In this document: positions 49,324 through 55,697 of the stretch, piece after piece
Position numbering within the stretch: the stretch's first letter is position 1
Layout: each line of letters starts with the position of its first letter
Source of the DNA: Candidatus Cloacimonetes bacterium HGW-Cloacimonetes-3
Lineage (GTDB): Bacteria > Cloacimonadota > Cloacimonadia > Cloacimonadales > Cloacimonadaceae
Assembly (NCBI GenBank): GCA_002840645.1
Contig: PHBO01000010.1
Coordinates: forward strand, 124,470-180,166
Direction: 5' to 3'
Length of the DNA stretch: 55,697 nucleotides
Made by a program: the position numbers and the translations under genes
The notes under the pieces: generated by a model
Database searches by the model: none
Seen by the model: the letters and a program-made list of their open reading frames with translations, nothing else
Told to the model about the DNA's origin: nothing

Positions 49324-50105
49324 AACATTTACGCACCATCCTCATCCCCGTTATCCTGATTGTTTGCAGCAGTCTGTTTGCTGAGATCCTGTTTTATGGC
49401 GACACCCGCAGCGATGAAGTAACCCACCGCAAGGTAGTAAAAGCAATCACAGCACACAAACCGGCTATCGCTTTTCATACCGGAGACCTGAACCAAAAAG
49501 GTATAGCTCAAAGCGAATATGACCTGTTTAAAGAAATATCCAAACCCATAACCGACCTTTGCCCTCTCTACCCTGCCAAAGGAAATCATGAGAAGTCACG
49601 CAGCTTGTTCCTGGCGAACTTCCCTGCCTTGAACGGCTCTGCTTATTACAGCTTGGTACACGATGGCATACGTTTCATAATTCTGGACAGCACGGATGAT
49701 CTAAGCCCTGCTTCAAAGCAGTATCAGTGGTTCCAAACGGCACTTGCCGATTCCTTGCCTGCTATCCTGCTTATGCACCATCCGGTTTTCAGCTCTGGTG
49801 CTCATGGGGACGAACTTGGCTTGCAGCTATGGCTTCCACAACTGTTGGTGGGAAGCAAGGTAAAAGCAGTTTTTAGCGGACATGACCACGATTATGAACG
49901 CTCCGAATACAAGGGAATTAAGTACATAGTGTCCGGTGGCGGCGGTGCTCCCATGCGAGAAGCAAGGCACGATAACCCCCAAAGCCTGGTGTTTACACTC
50001 AACCATCACTATGTGATTGCCAAGCGCACAGATGGCAAGCTGGCATTCAATGTGTGGAGCTTGGAAAACGAACTGTTGGACAGTTTTGAATTAAGTGGCT
50101 TTTAG
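49320..50105 (+). CDS. Periplasmic calcineurin-like phosphoesterase
   Basis: The 261-residue product has a signal peptide (TILIPVILIVCSSLFA), so it acts outside the cytoplasm. Metal-binding motifs are FYGDTRSD, FHTGDLNQ, KGNHE, LMHHPVFSSG and FSGHDHDYER, the complete metallophosphatase set, close to the purple-acid-phosphatase group. The start chosen overlaps the stop of the glycosylase gene; an upstream ATG at 49275 would lie inside it. Substrate is unknown. Its 3' end overlaps the convergent AhpD-like gene by 15 nt. Confidence 0.9.
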   Translation: MKHLRTILIPVILIVCSSLFAEILFYGDTRSDEVTHRKVVKAITAHKPAIAFHTGDLNQKGIAQSEYDLFKEISKPITDLCPLYPAKGNHEKSRSLFLANFPALNGSAYYSLVHDGIRFIILDSTDDLSPASKQYQWFQTALADSLPAILLMHHPVFSSGAHGDELGLQLWLPQLLVGSKVKAVFSGHDHDYERSEYKGIKYIVSGGGGAPMREARHDNPQSLVFTLNHHYVIAKRTDGKLAFNVWSLENELLDSFELSGF

Positions 50106-50429
50106 GCTCTCCCAATAGTCCACAGCCCTGCGATGATGCGGGATTACAATAGAACCTCCCACCATAAGCGCAATACCAAAAACATCCTGTAACTCAACAT
50201 CACTAACCTGCAAGCTGTAACACTGACCCAAATGATAGCGGATGCAATCGTCACAACGCAATACCATAGACGCCACCAAACCAAGCATTTCCTTAGTTTT
50301 AGCATCCAGGGCAGCAGGGGCATAAGTGCCGGTGTCCAAGGCGTAAAACCGCTTTATGCTTAGATTTGCCTTCTCCAGAGCAAGTTCGTTCAGGCGTTCA
50401 CGCTCCTTGTTAAAATCATCTACCAACAC
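50091..50429 (-). CDS. Carboxymuconolactone decarboxylase / AhpD-family protein
   Basis: The 112-residue helical protein has the CxxCxxxH motif (CDDCIRYH) near residue 59, typical of AhpD-like thiol proteins with peroxidase or disulfide-reducing activity; a decarboxylase function is not implied. Many family members are annotated by this name only. The GTG start has AAGGATG upstream and lies 2 nt after the stop of the alcohol dehydrogenase gene, so it is the end of the minus-strand group. The 3' end overlaps the convergent phosphoesterase gene. Confidence 0.88.
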   Translation of the reverse strand: MLVDDFNKERERLNELALEKANLSIKRFYALDTGTYAPAALDAKTKEMLGLVASMVLRCDDCIRYHLGQCYSLQVSDVELQDVFGIALMVGGSIVIPHHRRAVDYWESLKAT

Positions 50430-50431
50430 AG

Positions 50432-51523
50432 TTACATCCTTATCTTTTCCAATATTCTGCGGATATCCACGGCACTTACCTGCAAAGGGTTTAGAGCCAT
50501 GTTACGGCTTGCCATTATCTGCGGAATGGCAGTAGTGATAAACTCATCCGAGATATGCACATTCTTCTGATATGGCAGTGCATTCAGCCACTCCAGGAAC
50601 TGCTCTTTCCCTATCTGCAAAGCAGCAAACAGGGCATCCAGCTCTTTGTGTACATGGGGCTGATAGAGGTTCATAATCTCCTCCATTACCATGGCATTGG
50701 CAAGGCCGTGGGCAATATTATATTCAGAGGTTAGAGGGTAGCCAATAGAGTGTTGTAAGGTAGTGCTGCCTTGTGCAATCACCATTCCGCCATACAGAGA
50801 AGCCTGCATCAGTTCTGCTCTTGCCTCTTTGTTACGTCCATCTATCATAGCCACAGGTAGCTGTTTTATTATCAACCCGATTCCGCTATAGATGCAGGGG
50901 TACATCAGAGGGCTTCGTTGGTTGCTGTACAAGCCTTCCAACAAGTGGCTGAGGGCATCAAGAGCGGTGTGGAGGGTAATCTCAGCAGGCAGGCTGTATG
51001 TGTATTTCGCATCAAGGATAGCAAGCTTGGGAAAAGCCAGCGGGTGTCCAAATCCAGCTTTCTTCTTTTCCAGTGGATCGGTTAGCACGCTGTACTGAGT
51101 AGCTTCTGTGCCGGTACCGGAAGTTGTGGGGATTGCCACAATGGGAAAGGCTTTTAAGAACTTATCCGTAAGGTACAGCTCGCTGGCTTGCAGCCGGTTC
51201 GCCGCAGCCAAAGAGATTGCTTTCGCCGCATCAATAGGGCTGCCCCCGCCCACACCTATCACGAAGTCGCAAGCCTGTTCCCGCATAAATTCACTGCCCT
51301 CTATCACATCCTGCAACACGGGATTTTCCGTAACTTTATCGAAGATGCAGGAGGCAATGCCAAGCCTGGAAAGTATGTGATTTAGATCTTCAAGAGCACC
51401 ACTTAGTTTAGCACTGTTTCTTCCGCTAACTATCAAAGCTTTCTTGCCAAGAACCGCCAGATGGCTTTCCGCCTTTTGCATGGCGTTGTCGCCGGATATT
51501 ATTCGTACCGGACAATAGAACAT
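50432..51523 (-). CDS. Iron-containing alcohol dehydrogenase
   Basis: The 363-residue NAD(P)-dependent enzyme of the Fe-ADH (group III) family has the cofactor motif GVGGGSPIDAAKAI near residue 80. The region IPTTSGTGTEATQYSV follows, then metal-ligand regions DALSHLLEG and HSIGYPLTSEYNIAHGLANA. GAGGAG precedes two adjacent ATGs; the second (51523) has the better spacing. Substrate cannot be told; aldehyde reduction in fermentation is the most likely use. A further frame up to 51580 is not supported. It is 111 nt from the racemase-like gene. Confidence 0.92.
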   Translation of the reverse strand: MFYCPVRIISGDNAMQKAESHLAVLGKKALIVSGRNSAKLSGALEDLNHILSRLGIASCIFDKVTENPVLQDVIEGSEFMREQACDFVIGVGGGSPIDAAKAISLAAANRLQASELYLTDKFLKAFPIVAIPTTSGTGTEATQYSVLTDPLEKKKAGFGHPLAFPKLAILDAKYTYSLPAEITLHTALDALSHLLEGLYSNQRSPLMYPCIYSGIGLIIKQLPVAMIDGRNKEARAELMQASLYGGMVIAQGSTTLQHSIGYPLTSEYNIAHGLANAMVMEEIMNLYQPHVHKELDALFAALQIGKEQFLEWLNALPYQKNVHISDEFITTAIPQIMASRNMALNPLQVSAVDIRRILEKIRM

Positions 51524-51633
51524 CATTATCTCCTCATCTGCTGTGTTTGTTGCGTCATGCAAAAGATTTTGCAGCAACACCGGATGTCAAGCGATTTGTC
51601 CGCTGTTACAGCTATGGGAGCGAAGCTTGGGGA

Positions 51634-52719
51634 TCATATTCCCAATATTTTTTTCTCTACGAAGTTAGCACCCATCAATCGTGCTACATCCATGTATTTA
51701 GGCTTGAATCTAAGGACATCTCCCGTTTCGAAGTGAGAGGGGTTTTCCCCCAAATCAAAAACAGTAAGATCAGAGCTGTTGCCAAAGAACTTAACGCTGT
51801 CATCCAAAGAGATCAGGCTGCCGGTGTCCACGTCCAATATCCCGAAGTCTAAAATAGCACGATAGCTGCTGCCTTCTTTCGACTTACCATCAATGCTAAA
51901 ATCCCCCACACCTGCATCGCTGAGCACACCGTCCGGAGAGTTCTCTTTGCGGTATAGCTCCACGATGTTGGCTTCGAAGGTGAAAGCATCGGTATTCAAG
52001 CCAAGAAACTGTTTGCCCTGCAAAGGTGAGGTGCCCAGAAAGGCAGCTTCTCCAATCCTGAAATGGTTTATACCTTCGGGTATCTTCTTGGTCTTCAATT
52101 GTGGTAAAGTGATGGAACTTGCTCCGGAGATCAGCTCCAGCTTACGGTTGAATACCGCTTCGATTAACTGTTCATATAGCACCAGTTGAAGCAGCTTGTC
52201 ATAAGTTGGTTTCACCCCCGTCATACACCCCAGGTTGGTACCAAGCCCTATCACTTCGATATGGGGAAGATCAAACACCTTACGGTAGAAGTCTAACAGC
52301 CCTTCACGTTTGATTCCTTCGCGCAGCTCACCCATCTCTATCATGATAATTATCTTGTGAATTACACCTCTTTTCTGTGCTGCCTCGTTCAAAGCCTGGA
52401 TGGTAAGCAAGGATGAATTTACCGAGATATCGGCATAGCGAACCACCTTGTCAGCATTACTGATGCTGGGAGGTTTGATGTACATGGTTCTAAGCTGCGG
52501 ATTAATCTCTTTCACCATCTTCAGTATCTTCCATTGCGATACAGCAACAGAGTGCACCTTTAGTATCGCCGGGTGGTTTAAGAGGGCGGACAGGGTCTCG
52601 CGATGATTGCCCAATACCTTCACCACCAGAGACCATTCCTTAGCATTTTCCCTCATCAGGACATCTATCTTCTCTATATTGGCGACAATCCGATCAAGAT
52701 GTATTTTAAGTTGTGCCAT
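51634..52719 (-). CDS. PLP-dependent amino-acid racemase (alanine/ornithine racemase-like)
   Basis: The 361-residue protein begins like fold type III racemases, MAQLKIHLDRIVANI, with the putative PLP lysine in SLVVKVLGNH (K34). The TIM barrel has IIIMIEMGELREGI, GLGTNLGCMTGVKP and SGASSITLPQL, as in ornithine racemase and YhfX-like proteins rather than classical alanine racemase. The C-terminal beta domain is degenerate. Substrate is uncertain. AAAGGATG precedes the start and overlaps the GNAT gene's end. Next to alanine racemase and an amidohydrolase, it points to D-amino-acid metabolism. Confidence 0.85.
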   Translation of the reverse strand: MAQLKIHLDRIVANIEKIDVLMRENAKEWSLVVKVLGNHRETLSALLNHPAILKVHSVAVSQWKILKMVKEINPQLRTMYIKPPSISNADKVVRYADISVNSSLLTIQALNEAAQKRGVIHKIIIMIEMGELREGIKREGLLDFYRKVFDLPHIEVIGLGTNLGCMTGVKPTYDKLLQLVLYEQLIEAVFNRKLELISGASSITLPQLKTKKIPEGINHFRIGEAAFLGTSPLQGKQFLGLNTDAFTFEANIVELYRKENSPDGVLSDAGVGDFSIDGKSKEGSSYRAILDFGILDVDTGSLISLDDSVKFFGNSSDLTVFDLGENPSHFETGDVLRFKPKYMDVARLMGANFVEKKILGI

Positions 52720-52721
52720 CT

Positions 52722-53165
52722 TTAGTCATCCTTTAACCAGCGCATTTCTGCATATTTGCTTTTGAAGCCCAGCCGTTCATAAAGCCTTTTAGCAGGATTG
52801 TCATATTCCACATGCAGAGCTATCGCACCTTTACAAGTGTCAAACACATGTTTAATAAGCTTTGAGCCTATTCCCTTGCCACGCCAATCCTTATGCACGG
52901 CGATGTACACCAGCAGGTATTCAGGAATAAATTCTTCCATCCCCGTTTTATTTATCACAACTGCGCCTATCAGTTCGTTTTCTTCCAAGGCTAACAGCAG
53001 ATAGCCACCCTTCCCGCTTTCGCCGGAAAAGGCATAGTCAATAGATTTGGAGATGGCGGATGGAGCATCGGTGAATTTATCCAGGTGCTCGTGCAGGTAA
53101 AGGCATAGTTCCTGTTGTGAGATAATGGCTTCCAGTTCAGATTTGTTGTTAATTATTCTAATCAT
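52722..53165 (-). CDS. GNAT-family N-acetyltransferase
   Basis: The 147-residue product has the acetyl-CoA-binding motif DWRGKGIGSKLIKHV (Q/RxxGxG/A) near residue 93 and the YLLVYIAVHKD strand before it. The C-terminal ALHVEYDNPAKRLYERLGF is typical of small-molecule GNATs. AGGAGG precedes the start. The acceptor amine is unknown; an amino acid is plausible given the neighbours. It ends 2 nt before the start of the racemase-like gene. Confidence 0.93.
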   Translation of the reverse strand: MIRIINNKSELEAIISQQELCLYLHEHLDKFTDAPSAISKSIDYAFSGESGKGGYLLLALEENELIGAVVINKTGMEEFIPEYLLVYIAVHKDWRGKGIGSKLIKHVFDTCKGAIALHVEYDNPAKRLYERLGFKSKYAEMRWLKDD

Positions 53166-53201
53166 GTTTTCCTCCTACATTTGGTTTTGTTTAGTGTACA
53201 T

Positions 53202-54353
53202 CTACACCTTCGTTCTTGGTATCTGGTACGGCAGCCTGGCAAGTAGCTCGTAGTTTACCATCTTAGTTAGTTCCGCAAAGGACGAAACTGTGATATTCAG
53301 GTCACCCTGCTTGCCGATTAGTACTACTTCGTCACCAGCTTTGGCACCGGGGATATTGCTAACGTCCACCATGAACATGTTCATGTTTATGCTGCCTACA
53401 ACCTCTGCTTTCCTTCCTTTTATCAGTACGTAACCGGAATTGCTGAGGCTTTTGCTGTAACCCTGATGGTATCCAATGGGAATGGTTGCCAAGCACATGT
53501 TCTTGGTGCTGAGGTAGGTGGTGCCATAGTTCACGAAATTGCCCTTGGGAACGCTTTTGATACTCATGATTCTGCTTTTCCAGCTTAATACGGCTTTCAG
53601 CGGATCACGGGTAAACTTTGCCTGTTCCGAGAGCAGATTGTTCATCTTTACCTCCATACTGGGCCAATAACCATACTGGGCAATGCCGAAGCGCACCATA
53701 TCCATTATTGTGTATGGATAGATCAATGCTGCTGCTGAACATGCGCTATGGTAGTACTGTGGAGTTATGCCCTTACGCCGGAAGTCCTTCTTCAGGCGTT
53801 CAAAGAGTTGATACTGATTTTGGGTACGCAGATAATTTGCGATACTCTCCGCTCCCGCATAATGGGTGCAGAAGCCTTCCAGTTTCAGGTAGCGGCCGTT
53901 TTTCTTAATCAAATCCATCGCTTCCGGTATTTCGCATTCCTCAATACCGGTGCGGTACATGCCTGTTTCTGGTTCAAGATGGATAAGCGCTTTCTTTTTT
54001 TGCTTTTTGGCTTCTGCGATAGCGGCTTTTAGCCTGTCCAAAGTAAAGACAACGAATGCCACATCGCTTTGGATAACCCAGTCCATTTGATCTTCATCCA
54101 GCATACCCATGATAACGATGTGCGTATTCTCCGCTTTCACTTGCAGCGCTCGGTAAGCCTCTTGGGCATCATACACGCCAAAATGACCTATTCCGGCACT
54201 TTCTGCCATGGGGATAAATTGCTCGATGCCGTGTCCATAAGCATTTCCCTTAATTACAGAGAGGAATACGGCAGTTCCTATCCGTTTTTTAAGATAGCGG
54301 ATGTTCTTCGTGAGGGCAGCTTGATCAAGCTCTATCCAACTGGAACTTAACAT
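53202..54353 (-). CDS. alr: Alanine racemase
   Basis: Alr makes D-alanine for peptidoglycan. The 383-residue protein has the PLP lysine K35 in VIKGNAYGHG. The second catalytic residue is the Tyr in FVNYGTTYLS, and the barrel motif HLEPETGMYRTGI is present. The C-terminal beta domain has the VVGSINMNMFMVDVS motif. Its start overlaps the stop of the amidohydrolase gene by a few bases, showing co-transcription. The ribosome binding site is weak (GGCGG). Confidence 0.95.
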   Translation of the reverse strand: MLSSSWIELDQAALTKNIRYLKKRIGTAVFLSVIKGNAYGHGIEQFIPMAESAGIGHFGVYDAQEAYRALQVKAENTHIVIMGMLDEDQMDWVIQSDVAFVVFTLDRLKAAIAEAKKQKKKALIHLEPETGMYRTGIEECEIPEAMDLIKKNGRYLKLEGFCTHYAGAESIANYLRTQNQYQLFERLKKDFRRKGITPQYYHSACSAAALIYPYTIMDMVRFGIAQYGYWPSMEVKMNNLLSEQAKFTRDPLKAVLSWKSRIMSIKSVPKGNFVNYGTTYLSTKNMCLATIPIGYHQGYSKSLSNSGYVLIKGRKAEVVGSINMNMFMVDVSNIPGAKAGDEVVLIGKQGDLNITVSSFAELTKMVNYELLARLPYQIPRTKV

Positions 54354-55492
54354 AAATCCGCCTGTTTTATCAGTTCTGCAAAAATACTTACTCCGAGGGG
54401 GAGCAATTCATCAGGAAAGTCGTAATCGGGGCGATGTAATTGGGGATGATCTATCCCCGCTCCCAAGCCAAACAAGGCAGTGGGGAAACGCTGTGAAAAG
54501 TAAGAAATATCTTCACTCCAAGGGAAGGGAGAAGAGGGGTTTATCTCCCTTAGTTTTAGTGTTTGGGCTGCTTTGCGGACGAAAGATACCGCAGTAGCGT
54601 CATTTTCCACGCTGGCAAATTCTTCCACCCATTCTATATGGTATTTAAGTTGATAAGATTCGGCAATTGCCGAGATGCTTGTTTCTGCCTGGCTCATCAT
54701 GCTTTTCAGGTCTTCGTAAGCATGCGCTCTAAAGGTAGCCATCACATCTGCTTCCCCGGGAGTGGTGCCAAAAGCAATTTCTCCCAGACGAAGGTGAATG
54801 ATGGTAAGCAGAGCAGCGGTTTCCTCCCCCAAAACTGTGCGGGGGAGATCTTCCAGAGTAGTGGCAATGTGGAACATCGCCTTTTGGGGGTTAATCCCTG
54901 CATGGGGATAGGCAGCGTGCGAAGTTTTACCGGTAAGCCTTAGCTTCATGCCACAGGTAGCCGAGGCAAAGATGCCTTCCCGCAGAATAATGCTACCGGT
55001 CTCATATCCGGGAAGATTATGCAGGGCAAAGAGATAGTTTGGTTGTATTGCTATCAGGCGTGGGTCATTTAGCATGGCTTTTGCACCCTGGGCTGTTTCT
55101 TCCGCAGGCTGGAATATTAATATAGCTCTGCCTGTCCATTTGTCATAGTTATCACAAAGCCATGTTGCCAAGCCCAAAAGAATAGTAGTGTGGCCATCAT
55201 GCCCGCAAAGATGGGCTACTCCGGGCTTCTCGCTCTGGTGTGCAAAGCGGTTAGTTTCCATTATAGGCAGGGCATCAAGCTCTGCTCTGAAACCGATTGA
55301 TTTCCCCGTTTTGCCGGAATCGAATACCGCTACAATTCCCTTGCCCCCTACGTTTGTAATCATCTCTGTAGGAGATAGTTTGCTTAGATTTTGATGCACA
55401 AATTCAGCTGTGTTCTGTTCGCAAGAAGAAAGTTCCGGGTGGCGGTGTAAATGATGTCGAATTGCAGTTAATTCGTTTAAGTAGTTACGCAT
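54347..55492 (-). CDS. M20D amidohydrolase (N-acyl amino-acid hydrolase-like)
   Basis: The 381-residue metal-dependent hydrolase has the metal and catalytic regions RAELDALPI, HLCGHDGHTTILLG, FQPAEETAQGAKAM and ALHNLPG. A dimerisation domain lies at about 180-295 and a C-terminal His motif in GAGIDHPQLH. Family members remove acyl groups from amino acids or indole conjugates. No ribosome binding site is visible; TTGACA on the minus strand (55521-55526) lies only 29 nt from the ATG, so the mRNA may be nearly leaderless. It is the first gene of the minus-strand amino-acid group. Confidence 0.92.
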   Translation of the reverse strand: MRNYLNELTAIRHHLHRHPELSSCEQNTAEFVHQNLSKLSPTEMITNVGGKGIVAVFDSGKTGKSIGFRAELDALPIMETNRFAHQSEKPGVAHLCGHDGHTTILLGLATWLCDNYDKWTGRAILIFQPAEETAQGAKAMLNDPRLIAIQPNYLFALHNLPGYETGSIILREGIFASATCGMKLRLTGKTSHAAYPHAGINPQKAMFHIATTLEDLPRTVLGEETAALLTIIHLRLGEIAFGTTPGEADVMATFRAHAYEDLKSMMSQAETSISAIAESYQLKYHIEWVEEFASVENDATAVSFVRKAAQTLKLREINPSSPFPWSEDISYFSQRFPTALFGLGAGIDHPQLHRPDYDFPDELLPLGVSIFAELIKQADLC

Positions 55493-55653
55493 AATGTCAT
55501 TAAGAAGAATCGTATCATGCTGTCAAGTAAAACTTTCCCACTACACTTTACTAAAGAAGATTAGCTTTCTTGCAATCTTCACATTGCTCTTGCTGCATCC
55601 TTTATTCGTCCTTAGTAATTGTCAAGTCCTGAAATAGTTGTCACGCTACTGCC

Positions 55654-55697
55654 GCAAAAGCTCCGACGTGCACAATCAAGGTGCTCGTCGCTTTTGC
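55654..55697. repeat. Palindrome at the right edge
   Basis: GCAAAAGC (55654-55661) pairs with GCTTTTGC (55690-55697), with inner CGAC/GTCG and GCAC/GTGC pairs. It may continue beyond the window. Confidence 0.7.

Overview
The window looks like a chromosomal segment of an anaerobic, fermentative, Gram-negative-type bacterium, most likely Candidatus Cloacimonadota (WWE1) or a close relative in the FCB group. This is an inference from gene content, not a database match. The supporting content is: a secreted protein with an FlgD-like C-terminal sorting tail, many outer-membrane beta-barrels and lipoproteins, a sodium-pump-type methylmalonyl-CoA decarboxylase, formate-tetrahydrofolate ligase, a glycine cleavage H protein, and an anaerobe's oxygen defence set (desulfoferrodoxin, rubrerythrin, rubredoxin). 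I saw no rRNA, tRNA or CRISPR array.

Layout. 1-5500: the end of a secreted FlgD-tail protein, fhs, and a minus-strand run of envelope proteins. 5500-7250: a repeat-rich zone with nested palindromes, REP elements and a RAYT transposase that carries REPs inside its own reading frame. 7345-11606: the four-gene decarboxylase operon (carboxyltransferase, gamma-like anchor, double-biotinyl carrier, membrane beta subunit). 11790-20122: a phosphoglycerate-dehydrogenase-like enzyme, htpX-rlmD-lipoprotein, a CsgG/PEGA-like/DUF4810/GNA1162 lipoprotein operon and an acyl-CoA synthetase. 20291-22662 (minus): dfx, rbr, a 46-residue rubredoxin, a ferritin-like protein and tsaB. 22824-28852: an LppM-like lipoprotein, a four-helix-bundle (23S rRNA intervening-sequence type) gene inside inverted 15-bp repeat arrays, polA with a repeat-filled linker, and an Omp85-like protein. 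29418-30025: rplU-rpmA.

30506-46885 is the most interesting part. It is a compact type IV pilus locus with a near-consensus sigma-54 promoter, a major pilin, PilC, PilB, three minor-pilin-like proteins (one fused to a LamG-type lectin domain), a PilS-like sensor that lacks the ATPase domain, a receiver-cNMP-binding regulator, PilT, a PilM-PilN fusion, a PilO-PilP fusion, a short PilQ secretin and a hybrid histidine kinase. None of the pilin-like genes shows a recognisable prepilin leader; they appear to be encoded already in mature form. 46886-55492: a candidate small RNA, gcvH, gmk, an omega-like subunit, a family 4 uracil-DNA glycosylase, a periplasmic phosphoesterase, then a minus-strand amino-acid group (M20 amidohydrolase, alanine racemase, GNAT, a second racemase, iron alcohol dehydrogenase, AhpD-like protein).

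A second theme is a set of long, near-perfect intergenic palindromes. Their arms are mostly built from two copies of an 11-bp unit, and the unit sequence differs at every site (5741, 20192, 29187, 38621, more weakly 47079). With two REP families and several short tandem arrays, they suggest an active repeat-generating process in this genome.
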